Assembly: GCF_002575655.3 (NCBI RefSeq)
Contig: NC_053040.3
Location: 458,476,780 to 458,540,779 of the forward strand
Source: Aegilops tauschii subsp. strangulata
Lineage: Eukaryota; Streptophyta; Magnoliopsida; Poales; Poaceae
Length of the DNA stretch: 64,000 nucleotides
Reading direction: 5' to 3'
Part shown: positions 1 to 11,938 of the stretch, piece by piece
Layout: the number at the start of each line of letters is the position of its first letter
How positions within the stretch are numbered: position 1 is the stretch's first letter
Notes under the pieces: model-generated
What the model was told of the DNA's origin: nothing
Database searches by the model: none
Seen by the model: only the letters and a program-made list of their open reading frames with translations
Translations under genes and position numbers: made by a program

Positions 1-289
1 CTCACGGCATCTCCGAGGCGGACCCTCAAACCCCCCGCATCCATTCGGACCGTGCTGTCCGAACACAGTTTGTCATCCAACGCGGGCTTGTATCGGTCCG
101 TCGAGCGGTCCGAACGTACTTTTTTGGCAAACCCAAGACAAACTGGGGGGCTTTGCGGAAGTCCTGACATCCACATAACGAACGAAAAACCGTCATGTAC
201 CCTCTCCTCTCCATTCGGATGGCGCAAGGCCGCTCCTCCTGCTATTTAGGTTTGGCAGAAGGTGATTAGGTGTTTGGCAGATAGCATGT
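1..289. other. Intergenic, nothing recognised
   Basis: No gene, splice structure or known element could be supported here. A short motif, TGTCCGAAC and close variants, occurs more than once between positions 40 and 115. Only short open frames with no family likeness are present. Confidence 0.5.
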
Positions 290-1190
290 TGGAAGTTGAC
301 AAGCGCTATCGGAGAGGCATACAGATTTATGGAATTCATTTTTCAGGTTACGATGCGCTTGAAGGATATTAGTGATTCATATTGGATACTCTCCCCGTCC
401 CGAAATAAGTGTCTCAAGCTTAGTATAATTTTGTACTAGAACTAGTTCAAAGTTGAGACACTAATTTTGGGACGGATGGAGTATAATGTTGGTGTGCTCC
501 ATGCCACAAGTGGGTATGTACTTACTCATGGAGGGGGTGCATCGTCATGGAGATTCTGTAAATAGACCATATTAACGAGGTCACCATGGAAGTAGAGCTT
601 ACTAGTTTACATACAACTATTGGTGAAGTCTTGACTTACGTGTGGTTAAAAACCAATGTTGGTTACTTTTATGAATTGTGACAACAAAGCGATTATCATC
701 AAAGTAAAGAATTCTAAGGATAATGTAAAGTCCTCAAGAAACATGAAGAGATGTTTGAGTCTTTCCTGAAATTGAGAAACTCTGAAGTAATAATGGTTAC
801 ATATATTCAAACATACGAAAACCTGGTTGATCCCTTTACAAAGGGACTATCAGGAAATATGACAGATAATGCATCAAGAAAGATGGGTATGCGGCTCATA
901 TGTGTTGCACTTTAGTAGTAACTCAACCTTTGTGATTGTAGATCCCATGAATTAGGATCAGGGAAAGCAAATTATTGGTTAACATGAGAGAGTAACCTAT
1001 AACCCTCTCTAGTTGAAGACGCAAAACTCTCATAGTTGTAAGGTAGGATGGCAAGATGGGTTAATGTGTTTCTATTGGCTATGTTTAGCATTGTCCTATA
1101 TGGCATTTTGGAAAGAAGACACGTATATGAGCCAAGTTGTTAGACGTCACAGTATATGAGACTTGCGCAATCTCTAGTGGGGAAATATCT
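290..1190 (+). mobile_element. Copia retrotransposon remnant (RNase H end plus 3' sequence)
   Basis: Between about 490 and 930 the plus strand reads, with several frame breaks, like the RNase H end of a Copia polyprotein: a SGYV.THGGG segment, then NCDN, VKVK, and a final segment resembling DPFTKGLS...DNASRKMGMRL. The downstream 250 bases have a near match at about 22945-23180, so this is one of two decayed copies of the same element in the window. A Stowaway MITE (389-481) sits inside it. No intact LTR pair or target-site duplication was found, so the outer limits are approximate. The copy is inactive. Confidence 0.7.
389..481. mobile_element. Stowaway-type MITE
   Basis: This 93-bp element is flanked by TA on both sides (387-388 and 482-483). 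Its ends are inverted repeats of the Triticeae Stowaway type: CTCTCCCCGTCCCGAAATAAG on the left, and the complement of CTCCATCCGTCCCAAAATTAG on the right. Inside the arms, GTGTCTCAA on the left mirrors TTGAGACAC on the right. It is inserted in the Copia remnant and has no coding capacity. Confidence 0.9.
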
Positions 1191-1345
1191 GGTGCACCGG
1201 TGCACCGAACCTCCGTAGCACATTTTAAATTATTTCGAAAAATGTGTACAAAATTAAGCACATTCACACAACATCAATTGTTATTGTCGCAAAATTTTAG
1301 ATAAAAATTTAAAACATTGCTCTTGATACAAAAATGACAAATTTA
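1190..1345 (-). repeat. Dispersed repeat with GTGCACCGGTGCAC end, copy 1
   Basis: It opens with a nested GGTGCACCGGTGCACC palindrome, then runs through GCACATTCACACAACAT and ACATTGCTC to an AAATTTAACA end. The same order of blocks appears in inverted orientation at about 17740-17965, so the two are copies of one dispersed unit. No transposase was found. It could be the end of a TIR transposon. Confidence 0.55.
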
Positions 1346-2095
1346 ACACTAAATAGTCGAAAATCCGTTTTTGGTCGAGGGAACAGCTGAGGCCGGAATC
1401 ACAGCCGTTGCTCGTTCTAGGGATCCACGTATATTTCCGTATTGCAGAGAGTATGCCTCTCCCGTATTTGATGATGGGCCCCCACGTATTGAATGGGCAC
1501 TTGACGGCCACGGCCTAGCGGGACGGGTTAGGCGTGGATGGATCGGAAACTTTCCTGGGCCGACCCGTCCCGTTGCCGTCACGAGCCCCACCAAACGGCA
1601 ACCTGCCTTCTGTCGATTCAGAAAGCGACCCATGATGGTTGCCGTTGTTCGCTACAGGTAGTGTGGTGGTGGGGAGGTGGGCCCGATTATGCATGCATGC
1701 ATGGACGTTAAAGAATTAGGCGGTCAGTGCTACGAAGAATATTAGCTAGACTAATCTAAGACCCGCAATCAGGACACCATTATTCTAATGGCTACCCCGA
1801 CAACTTCCGTCCCCGCGATAGATAATGGACACCGATAAATGCCGACCGTTCGGCCTGGGAGACTCCCAGGCCGAACTACTCGTTCGTGCTGGAGTGGAGA
1901 AGGATCGAACGAATTCGTTTGATGGATAAGAACCTCCAGCCCGAACGCCTCACCTCCCGTAACGATCAAACTCGTCGTTACATAAAGCACACAATCCAGT
2001 AGATAAAGTGGGCCTACAGGGCTTTTTCCTGTCAAAAGAAAAACGAAAAATAAAGCCCATATTAAGTTATGACTACTAAAAAACTCAGTTTCTCT
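1346..2095. other. Intergenic with a perfect 13-bp palindrome at 1849-1875
   Basis: No gene was recognised; the overlapping open frames on both strands have no family likeness. Positions 1849-1861 (TTCGGCCTGGGAG) and 1863-1875 (CTCCCAGGCCGAA) are exact reverse complements around a single base. This would form a hairpin in RNA or cruciform DNA. Confidence 0.5.
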
Positions 2096-3660
2096 GTGAC
2101 TAATAAACACTGGTCTTTTGCACGATAAAAATGTCATTGACTTGCCATTCTATGAAATAAATTGCCATGTTCAAGTTTATGTTTTTAAAAATGGCACAAA
2201 AAAGGAAGAAGTTCATGGCAATCTGCATCTCTACACTACGAAAAGTTGCCATCACTACGAAATTTACAAAAAAAACTTTCCATGAAGTGATATGATGAAA
2301 AAGGTTCTCTCTAGACACAGAATTTAATTAGGAAAAAATAAAGAAAATATCTTAAGTTGTAATGATATCCTTCATGTAATCCGCATGGCAAAACAAATTT
2401 CAAAGGATCAAACCTTTTTGCCATGTTCTCAAACTTGAAAGAACTTGCCGTGTTCTCAAACTTGCCGTGTTCTCAAACTAATTTGTAAAATGGCCATGAC
2501 AAACATTCTTCGGACGGACATGGCAAAAAGACACAACGAACCATGGCAAAAAATGCATTTAGTTGCCATGGAAAATTTCACATCTATAAACAAATACCGA
2601 TTTTAGTTGCCATGGCAAGTTTGCCATGGGTTTGAACATCTTAGCTTGCCATGTTTCTTAACATCTTTAGTTGCCATAGCAAGTTTGTCATGTTCATGTT
2701 TGCCATGTATTTGTACAAACTTAATTAAAAAATAAGTTTGACATGTTTTTGCACATCTTAAGTTTGCCATGGCAAGTTTGCAAATGTTTTTGACATCTTA
2801 AATTGCTATGTTTTTGAACATCTTTTGTTTCCATGGCAAGTTTGCATGTTTGTGAACATGTTAATTAAAAAAAGTTTGCCATGTTTTTGAACAAACTTAA
2901 TTAAAAGAAGTTACCATGTTTTTGCACACATTAAAGTTTGCGATGTTTTTGACCATTTTAAAATGCCACGGCAAATTTGCCATATTTTTGAACATCTACA
3001 AAGTTTGCCATGTTTTTGAACATCTAAAGTTACCATGGCAAAGTTTGCCCTGTATTTGAACATCTATAACTTTTCCATGGCAAGTTTGCATGTTTTTTAA
3101 CATGTTAATTAAAGAAGTTTGCCATGGCATAAAATGGAGTCAAATTTGCCATGGCAAAAATGTAGTACTTTTGCCATGGAAATAACTAAAAAAATATCAT
3201 GGCTACACAATTATACATAGTAAAAGTTGCCATGTTCTATAAATGTAAATTTGCCATAATATTTAAATAAAATTTGCCATACTCTTTACAATAAATTTTC
3301 CATGGCAACTTAGAAGAAAATTTGCCACGGCGACTTAATCCAAAAATTTCCATGTGAAATAAAAGTATTTTTTCATGGCAAAAAATCGAGTTAAATTTGC
3401 CATGGCAACTTAAAATAAAATTTGCCATGGCAAATTAATCTAAAATTTTCCATGTGAAATACAAGTATTTTTGCCATGGCAATATTGATGTTTGCGAAGC
3501 ACAAAACATGACAAATTTGCAGTGGGGGTGCATATCAACTTGCCATCATTTTTAGGGGGAGGGGGGACATTTTAATCTGTAACTTGCCATGTGCTCCTGA
3601 ACAAAACCACAAAAATGGCAGCCTACAACAAAATGTTGCAGCAAAATGTTCCATGGCAAC
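2096..3660. repeat. Degenerate array of TTGCCATGGCAA motifs
   Basis: About 1.5 kb of AT-rich DNA carries dozens of copies of a short motif built on the palindrome TTGCCATGGCAA. Typical phrases are TTTGCCATGTTTTTGAACATC and AGTTGCCATGGCAAGTTTG, spaced irregularly by about 25-50 bases and in both orientations. There is no long open frame. Such clusters of short direct and inverted motifs are known from the subterminal regions of large plant TIR transposons (CACTA, MULE). I saw neither terminal repeats nor a transposase, so the element class is not established. Confidence 0.75.
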
Positions 3661-4439
3661 ATCTACCCACATTTGTGCCAATTAGCAGGACACAAATTCT
3701 AGAGGATTCATCTCCTGCAGTTAATACATACGTTCCAGTCCCCAAAGTACTACACTAAGCAACAACCCCTGTTGATTATCTTCTAAAAATCCAACAATCA
3801 GCAGGATGGCAACTCGTCTCGAGAAAACTCACATTAGTTAGTAGAAGAACTGGAATGGGAGAGGCGTGGGCACGATTCATACCTCAGACACGAGCTGCAC
3901 AATTTGTAGAAAACGCGGCGAGATGTAGAACCTTTAGAACAGACTCCACTTCTCTAGAACAGACTCCCCATGGTCCGATTGTTTTGAGTAAGCTCTCCAT
4001 GTCTTCTACCTCCATTTTGTTCTACTCAGAATTTTTCCAGACATGACATGAGTGCAAGATGACAAGTAAGAAAATCGATGTGAAAAGGAGCATCACAATT
4101 GCTGGAATCCTATGAGTCATTCTCACGGAGCTCTACATTGAGCACCCAAGGCGATGACATATACCAGCAGCAACATAACTTGATAGAGAGAGTAGGTCCT
4201 TGGTCCAACAGTAAGATAAATAGCCGAATGCCCACTAAATTCGTCACCTAATTAAGAGCAAATCGCAGTCTGAGACAAAACAAGGCAAAAAGTAGTGCCA
4301 GGTTTTCCACCACAAACAACCCAGCAGATCATCCAAAATCAGACCAAGAGTAGCACCAACAAGGGGAGATTACAGATTGTTGTCACCAAGAAACGAGGGT
4401 CGGGCGGTGTGTGCTCACCGGCGATCTTGGGATTACCCG
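3661..4439. other. Intergenic, AT-moderate; possible 3' part of minus-strand gene
   Basis: Nothing was recognised with confidence. On the minus strand it lies downstream of the triplicated-exon gene fragment at 4440-4921, so it could hold its introns or 3' end. I could not define exons. Confidence 0.35.
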
Positions 4440-4921
4440 AGAGGGGCGGCTCAATGTAGGTCGTCTTCCGCTTCCTCCTGCTCGCCTTCGCCTTTAGTCG
4501 TAAACACAACAACCAGCGTCAGCTACGTACGGGCATAGAAGGGAATGGAACCCTCGGCTCACCTAGAGGAGACGCGCGTGGAGGGTCTCGTTCTCCGCTT
4601 CAGGCGCGAGCGGTCGGCAGCGAGCGCCTCGACCCGGACGTAGCCACGCCGTCGCCCGGGCCCGGCCTCCGGCGAGTTGCCGCTCATAGAGACGACCGCG
4701 CGTGGAGGGCCACGTTCTCCGCTTCCAGGCGCGCGTAGTCGGCGACGAGCGCCTCGACCCGGTCATACCCACGCCACCGCCCGGCCTCCGGCGAGCTGCT
4801 GCTCATGGAGACGGCCGCGCATGGAGGGCCTCTCGCTCTCTGCTTCCATGCCCGCGCGATCGGCGGTGAGCACCTCGACCCGGTCATACCCACGCGGCCG
4901 CCCGGCCTCCGGCGAGCCGTC
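4440..4921 (-). pseudogene. Gene fragment with tandemly triplicated coiled-coil-like exon, downstream part
   Basis: On the minus strand a unit of about 120 bp is repeated, with starts near 4804 and 4684 and a third copy at about 13671 beyond the retrotransposon. Each unit begins with an ATGAG and encodes a stretch like SPEAGR.RGYDRVEALVADYARLEAEN. The last part has spaced leucine, valine and alanine suited to a coiled coil. The last unit ends in CTCCTCTAG followed by GTGAGC, a possible splice donor at about 4560. A further GC-rich stretch at 4440-4495 (KASRRKRKTTYIEPPL) could be the next exon. Units differ in frame because spacing is 120 or 121 bp, so one uninterrupted protein is unlikely. 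The family is not recognised. Confidence 0.45.
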
Positions 4922-6632
4922 TATTGGGGATCGTAGCAGAAATTAAAATTTTCTACGCATCACCAAGATCAATCTATGAAGTTTACTAGCAACGAGAGGG
5001 AAGGAGTGCATCTACATACCCTTGTAGATCGCGAGTGGAAGCATTCAAGAGAACGGGGTTGATGGAGTCGTACTCGTCGTGATCCAAATCACCGATGATC
5101 CAAGCGCCGAACGGACGGCACCTCCGCGTTCAACACACGTACGGAGCGGTGACGTCCCCCACGCCTTGATCCAGCAAGGAGGAGGGAGAGGTTGAGGAAG
5201 AAGGCTCCAACAGCAGCACGACGGCGTGGTGGTGGTGGAGTGACAGTTCTCCGACAGGGCTTCGCCAAGCACACGCGGAGGAGGAGAGGTGTTGGGGAGG
5301 GGAGGGGCTGCGCCTTGGATGTGGTGTTGCAGCCCTCCCCTCACCCCTCTATTTATAGGGAGAAGGGCGAAGGGGGCCAGCCCCTCTAGATGAGATCTAG
5401 AGGGGGGGCGGCGGCCAAGGGGGGGAGGTGGCTTGCCCCCCAAGCAAGGGGGGGCACCCCCCTTTAGGGTTCCCCCCCAAACCCTAGGGGGGTTGGCGCC
5501 CAGCCCACTAAGGGCTGGTTCCCTTCCATCTACAGCCCATAAGGCCCTCCGGGGCAGGTGGACCCTCCCGGTGGACCCCCGGAACCCCTCCGGTGGTCCC
5601 GGTACAATACCGGTATACCCCCGAATATTTCCGGTGACCGTATGGTGACTTCCCATATATAAATCTTTACCTCCGGACCATTCCGGAACTCCTCGTGACG
5701 TCCGGGATCTCATCCGGGACTCCGAACAACATTCGGTAATCACATACAAACCTTCCTTATAACCCTAGCGTCATCGAACCTTAAGTGTGTAGACCCTACG
5801 GGTTCGGGAATCATGCAGACATGACCGAGACACCTCTCTAGCCAATAACCAACAGCGGGATCTGGATACCCATGTTGGCTCCCACATGTTCCATGATGAT
5901 CTCATCGGATGAACCACGATGTCGAGGATTCAAGCAATCCCGTATACAATTCCCTTTGTCAATCGGTACTTTACTTGCCCGAGATTCGATCATCGGTATC
6001 CCAATACCTCGTTCAATCTCGTTACCGGCAAGTCACTTTACTCGTTCCGTAATGCATGATCCCGTGACTAACTACTTAGTCACATTGAGCTCATTATGAT
6101 GATGCAATACCGAGTGGGCCCAGAGATACCTCTCCGTCATACGGAGTGACAAATCCCAGTCTCGATCCGAGCCAACCCAACAGACACTTTCGGAGATACC
6201 TGTAGTGCACCTTCATAGCCACCCAGTTACGTTGTGACGTTTGGTACACCCAAAGCATTCCTACGGTATCCGGGAGTTGCACACTCTCATGGTCTAAGGA
6301 AATGATACTTGACATTAGAAAAGCTTTAGCAAACGAACTACACAATCTAGTGCTATGCTTAGGATTGGGTCTTGTCCATCACATCATTCTCCTAATGATG
6401 TGATCCCGTTATCAATGACATCCAATGTCCATGGTCAGGAAACCGTAACCATCTATTGATCAACGAGCTAGTCAACTAGAGGCTCACTAGGGACATGTTA
6501 TGGTCTATGTATTCACACATGTATTACGATTTCCGGATAACACAATTAAAGCATGAACAATAGACAATTATCATGAACAAGGAAATATAATAATAACCAT
6601 TTTATTATTGCCTCTAGGGCATATTTCCAACA
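4922..6632 (-). repeat. 3' LTR of the Angela-type element
   Basis: On the plus strand it runs from TATTGGGGATCGTAGCAG to GGGCATATTTCCAACA. It matches 11939-13661 along its length. It lacks a 15-bp stretch present in the other LTR near 12505, which is flanked by the microhomology CCCTAG, so a short deletion is likely. The terminal dinucleotide at the plus-strand left end is TA in place of TG. Confidence 0.93.
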
Positions 6633-6647
6633 GTCTCCCACTTGCAC
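6633..6647 (-). other. Polypurine tract of Angela-type element
   Basis: Immediately inside the 3' LTR the minus strand reads GTGCAAGTGGGAGAC. This is the purine-rich plus-strand primer usual for BARE/Angela elements. Confidence 0.85.
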
Positions 6648-6664
6648 TAGAGTCAATAATCTAG

Positions 6665-8797
6665 TTACATTGTGATGAATCGTACACCCATAGAGTTCTG
6701 GTGTTGATCATGTTTTGCCCGCGGAAGAGGTTTAGTCAACGGATCTGCGACATTCAAATCCGTATGTACTTTACAAATATCTATGTCTCCATTTTGAACA
6801 TTTTCACGAATGGAGTTGAAGCGACGCTTGATGTGCCTGGTCTTCTTGTGAAACCTGGGCTCCTTGGCAAGGGCAATAGCTCCAGTGTTGTCACAGAAGA
6901 GAGTCATCGGCCCCGATGCATTGGGAATAACTCCTAGGTCGGCAATGAACTCCTTCATCCAGATTGCTTCATGTGCTGCCTCCGAGGCTGCCATGTACTC
7001 CGCTTCACATGTAGATCCCGCCACGACGCTTTGCTTGCAACTGCACCAGCTGACTGCCCCACCATTCAAAATATACACGTATCCGGTTTGTGACTTAGAG
7101 TCATCCAGATCTGTGTCGAAGCTAGCATCGACGTAACCCTTTACGACGAGCTCTTCGTCACCTCCATAAACGAGAAACATATCCTTAGTCCTTTTCAGGT
7201 ACTTCAGGATGTTCTTGACCGCTGTCCAGTGTTCCATGCCGGGATTACTTTGGTACCTTCCTACCAAACTTACGGCAAGGTTTACATCAGGTCTGGTACA
7301 CAGCATGGCATACATAATAGACCCTATGGCCGAGGCATAGGGGACGACACTCATCTTTTCTCTATCTTCTGCCGTGGTCGGGCATTGAGCCGTGCTCAAT
7401 CTCACACCTTGCAATACAGGCAAGAACCCCTTCTTGGACGGATCCATATTGAACTTCTTCAATATCTTGTCAAGGTATGTGCTTTGTGAAAGACCTATGA
7501 GGCGTCTCGATCTATCTCTATAGATCTTGATGCCTAATATGTAAGCAGCTTCTCCAAGGTCCTTCATTGAAAAACACTTATTCAAGTAGGCCTTTATATT
7601 TTCCAAGAATTCTATATCATTTCCCATCAATAGTATGTCATCCAAATATAATAAGAGAAATGCTACAGAGCTCCCACTCACTTTCTTGTAAACACAGGCT
7701 TCTCCATAAGTCTACGTAAACCCAAACGCTTTGATCATCTCATCAAAGCGAATGTTCCAACTCCGAGATGCCTGCACCAGCCCATAGATTGAGCGCTGGA
7801 GCTTGCATACTTTGTTAGCATTCTTAGGATCGACAAAACCTTCCGGCTGCATCATATACAATTCTTCCTTAAGGAAGCCGTTAAGGTATGCCGTTTTGAC
7901 GTCCATTTGCCATATTTCATAAGTGTAGAATGCGGCAATTGCTAACATGATTCGGACGGACTTCAGCTTCGCTACGGGTGAGATGGTCTCATCGTAGTCA
8001 ACTCCTTGAACTTGTCGATAACCCTTAGCGACAATTCAAGCTTTATAGATGGTAACATTTCCATCCGCGTCCGTCTTCTTCTTAAAGATCCATTTATTTT
8101 CTATCGCTCGCCGATCATCGGGCAAGTCTGTCAAAGTCCATACTTTGTTTTCATACATGGATCCTATCTCGGATTGCATGGCTTCAAGCCATTTGTTGGA
8201 ATCTGGACCCGCCATTGCTTCTTCATAGTTCGAAGGTTCACCGTTGTCCAACAACATGATTTCCAGGACAGGGTTGCCGTACCACTCTGGTGCGGAACGT
8301 GTCCTTGTGGACCTACGAAGTTCAGTGGTAACTTGATCATGATCGTCATCATTAACTCCCTCTCTTGTCGGTGCAGGCACCACAGAAACATTTTCTTGTG
8401 CTGCGCTACTTTCTGGTTCGAGAGGGGTCATCTCATCAAGTTCCACTTTCCTCCCACTTACTTCTTTCGAGAGAAACTCTTTCTCCAGAAAGGACCCATT
8501 CTTGGCAACGAAGATCTTGCCTTCGGATCTGAGGTAGAAGGTATACCCAATGGTTTCCTTAGGGTATCCTATGAAGACGAATTTTTCCGACTTGGGTTCG
8601 AGCTTTTCAGGTTGAAGTTTCTTGACATAAGCATCGCATCCCCAAACTTTAAGAAACGACAGCTTAGGTTTCTTTCCAAACCACAATTCATACGGTGTCG
8701 TCTCAACGGATTTCGACGGAGCCCTATTTAAAGTGAATGCGGCAGTCTCTAAAGCATAACCCCAGAATGATAGCGGTAGATCGGTAAGAGACATCAT
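6665..8797 (-). pseudogene. pol: integrase C-end, reverse transcriptase, RNase H (broken)
   Basis: This is the downstream half of the Copia polyprotein. From 8797 it encodes the integrase C-terminal part (WGYALETAAFTLNRAPS, then FGKKPKLSFLKVWGCDAY). Then comes the reverse transcriptase, with LLYLDDILL at about 7650 (YLDD in place of the commoner YVDD). RNase H follows (GGAVSWCSCKQ, AGSTCEAEYMA, LFCDNTGAIALAKEP, NVADPLTKPL). Two stops interrupt the frame: TGA at about 8035, where relatives have the arginine of YKARLVAKG, and TAG at about 7710, where relatives have glutamine or another residue. Both fit single C-to-T changes. It would replicate the element; it cannot be translated through here. 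Confidence 0.9.
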
Positions 8798-9744
8798 AGA
8801 TCACACCATATCCAATAGAGTGCGATTACGACGTTCGGACACACCATTACGCTGAGGTGTTCCAGGCGGCGTGAGTTGTGAAACAATTCCACATTTCCTT
8901 AAGTGTGTGCCAAATTCGTGACTCAAATATTCCCCTCCACGATCTGATCGTAAGAACTTTATTTTCCTGTCACGTTGATTCTCAACCTCACTCTGAAATT
9001 CCTTGAACTTTTCAAAGGTCTCAGACTTGTGTTTCATTAAGTAGACATACCCATATCTACTCAAGTCATCAGTGAGGGTGAGAACATAACGATAGCCACC
9101 GCGAGCCTCAACGCTCATTGGACCGCACACATTAGTATGTATGATTTCCAATAAGTTGGTTGCTCGCTCCACTGTTCCGGAGAACGGAGTCTTGGTCATT
9201 TTGCCCATGAGGCATGGTTCGCACGTGTCAAGTGATTCATAATCAAGAGACTCCAAAAGTCCATCTGCATGGAGTTTCTTCATGCGTTTGACACCAATGT
9301 GACCAAGGCGGCAGTGCCACAAGTATGTGGGACTATCATTATCAACCTTACATTTCTTGGCATTCACACTATGAATATGTGTAACATCACGTTCGAGATT
9401 CATTAAGAATAAACCATTGACCAGCGGGGCATGGCCATAAAACATATCTCTCATATAAATAGAACAACCATTATTCTCGGATTTAAATGAGTAGCCATCT
9501 CACATTAAACGAGATCCAGATACAATGTTCATGCTCAAAGCTGGCACTAAATGACAATTATTAAGGTTTAAAACTAGTCCCGTAGGTAAATGTAGAGGTA
9601 GCGTGCCGACGGCGATCACATCGACCTTGGAACCATTCCCGACGCGCATCGTCACCTCGTCCTTCGCCAGTCTCCGCTTATTCCGCAGCTCCTGCTTTGA
9701 GTTACAAATATGAGCAACCGCACCGGTATCAAATACCCAGGAGC
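8798..9744 (-). pseudogene. pol: protease, gag-pre-integrase, integrase (broken)
   Basis: The protease begins near 9740 with WVFDTGAVAHICNS (catalytic D-T-G). It is followed by the gag-pre-integrase zinc-binding segment (LWHCRLGHIGVKRMKKL ... CEPCLMGKM) and the integrase core, with aspartates in HTNVCGPM (N replaces the first usual D) and in LRSDRGGEYLSHEF, and the glutamate region in PQRNGVSERRNRTL. TGA stops at about 9499 and about 8798 stand where related elements have arginine (SRLMRDG, DMVRSMM), so both look like CGA-to-TGA decay. HTN in place of HTD would remove the first catalytic aspartate. Confidence 0.88.
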
Positions 9745-10639
9745 TACTACGAGCGCTGGTTAGGTACACATCTATAACATGTATATCACATATACCTTTG
9801 TTATTGCTGGCCTTCTTATCCGCTAAATACTTGGGGCAGTTCCGCTTCCAGTGACCGTTTCCCTTGCAATAAAAGCACTCAGTCTCAGGCTTGGGTCCAC
9901 TCTTTGTCTTCTTCCCGGCAGCTTGCTTACCGGGCGCGACAACTCCCTTGCCGTCTTTCTTGAAGTTCTTCTTACCCTTGCCTTTCTTGAACTTAGTGGT
10001 TTTATTCACCATCAACACTTGATGTTCCTTTTTGATCTCCACCTCCGCTGATTTCAGCATTGAATATACCTCAGGAATGGTCTTTTCCATCCCCTGCATA
10101 TTGAAGTTCATCACAAAGCTCTTGTAGCTAGGTGGGAGCGACTGAAGGATTCTGTCAACGACCGCATCATCCGGGAGATTAACTCCCAGCTGAGACAAGC
10201 GGTTGTGCAACCCAGACATTTTGAGTATGTGTTCGCTGACGGAACTATTCTCCTCCATCTTACAACTGTAGAACTAGTCAGAGACTTCATATCTCTCGAC
10301 CCGGGCATGAGCTTGGAAAACCATTTTCAGCTCTTGGAACATCTCATATGCTCCGTGCTACTCAAAACGCTTTTGGAGCCCCGGTTCTAAGCTGTAAAGC
10401 ATGCCGCACTGAACCAGGGAGTAATCATCACTACGTGACAGCCAGGCGTTCAGAACGTCTTGAGTTGCTGGGAAAACGGGTGCATCACCTAGCGGTGCTT
10501 CAAGGACATATGCTTTCTTGGCAGCTATGAGGATAATCCTCAGGTTACGGACCCAGTCCGTGTAGTTGCTACCATCGTCTTTCAGCTTGGTTTTCTCTAG
10601 GAACGCGTTGAAGTTAAGGGCAACATTAGCGTGGGCCAT
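9745..10639 (-). pseudogene. gag of the Angela-type element (broken)
   Basis: The frame begins at 10639 with MAHANVALNFNAFLEKTKL and continues with NYTDWVRNLRIIL, a typical Copia gag N-terminus. It stops at about 10358 (TAG after KRFE) and again at about 10259 (TAG in SD*FYS), then resumes with MEENSSVSEHILKMSG. A CCHC zinc knuckle, CFYCKGNGHWKRNC, lies at about 9840-9880, preceded by a lysine-rich nucleic-acid-binding stretch. The protein would form the nucleocapsid. Two stops make it non-functional. Confidence 0.88.
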
Positions 10640-11923
10640 TTGATCTACAAAACATATTGTAAAGGGTTTTTAGACTAAGTTCATGATAATCAAGTTCATC
10701 TAATCAAATTATTAACGAACTCCCACTCAGACAGACATCCCTCTAGTCATCTAAGTGATACATGATCCGAGTCAACTAGGCCGTGTCCGATCATCACGTG
10801 AGACGGACTAGTCATCATCGGTGAACATCTTCATGTTGATTGTATCTGTTATACGACTCATGTTCGACCTTTCGGTCTCTTGTGTTCCGAGGCCATGTCT
10901 GTACATGCTAGGCTCGTCAAGTCAACCTAAGTGTATTGCATGTGTAAATCTGGCTTACACCCGTTGTATGCGAACGTTAGAACCTATCACACCCGATCAT
11001 CACCTGGTGCTTCGGAACAACGAACCTTCGCAACGGTGCACAGTTAGGGGGAACACTTTCTTGAAATTTTAGCGAGGGATCATCTTATTTATGCTACCGT
11101 CGTTCTAAGCAAATAAGATGTAAAACATGATAAACATCACATGCAATCAAATAGTGACATGATATGGCCAATATCATTTTGCTCCTTTTGATCTCCATCT
11201 TCGGGGCGCCATGTTCATCATCGTCACCGGCATGACACCATGATCTCCATCATCATGATCTCCATCATCATGATCTCCATCATCGTGTCTTCATGAAGTT
11301 GTCTCGCCAACTATTACTTCTACTACTAAGGCTAACGGTTAGCAATAAAGTAAAGTAATTACATGACGTTCCAGTTGACATGCAGGTCATAAATAAATTA
11401 AGACAACTCCTATGGCTCCTGCCGGTTGTCATACTCATCGACATGCAAGTCGTGATTCCTATTACAAGAACATGATCAATCTCATACATCACATATATCA
11501 TTCATCACATCCTTCTGGCCATCACATCACATGACACTTGCTGCAAAAACAAGTTAGACGTCCTCTAACTGTTGTTGCAAACTTTTACGTGGCTGCTATA
11601 GGTTTCTAGCAAGAACGATTCTTACCTACGCCAAAACCACAACGTGATATGCCAATTTCTATTTACCCTTCATAAGGACCCTTTTCATCGAATCCGATCC
11701 GACTAAAGTGGGAGAGACAGACACCCGCTAGCCACCTTATGCAACTAGTGCATGTCAGTCGGTGGAACCTGTCTCACGTAAGCGTACGTGTAAGGTCGGT
11801 CCGGGCCGCTTCATCCCACGATGCCGCCGAATCAAGATAAGACTAGTAACGGCAAGTAAATTGACAAAATCGACGCCCACAACAACTTGTGTTCTACTCG
11901 TGCATAGAAACTACGCATAGACC
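10640..11923 (-). other. Untranslated leader of the Angela-type element
   Basis: About 1.3 kb separates the primer-binding site from the gag start, as is usual in BARE/Angela elements. It carries no credible gene. A short 18-bp tandem repeat lies at 11236-11290. Confidence 0.7.
11236..11290. repeat. Short tandem repeat CATGATCTCCATCAT
   Basis: Three consecutive copies of an 18-base unit (ATGATCTCCATCATC phase) lie inside the retrotransposon leader. Confidence 0.8.
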
Positions 11924-11938
11924 TGGCTCTGATACCAC
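11924..11938 (-). other. Primer-binding site for initiator tRNA-Met
   Basis: On the minus strand, directly inside the 5' LTR, the sequence reads GTGGTATCAGAGCCA. It is complementary to the 3' end of plant initiator methionine tRNA, the standard Copia primer. Confidence 0.92.

Noticed and set aside
2096..3660. Possible CRISPR-like array
   Set aside because: The motif is short, irregularly spaced, in both orientations, and the genome is a plant; no cas genes.
8006..8731. 241-codon plus-strand frame
   Set aside because: Antisense of the Copia integrase/RT region; the minus strand is clearly the coding strand.
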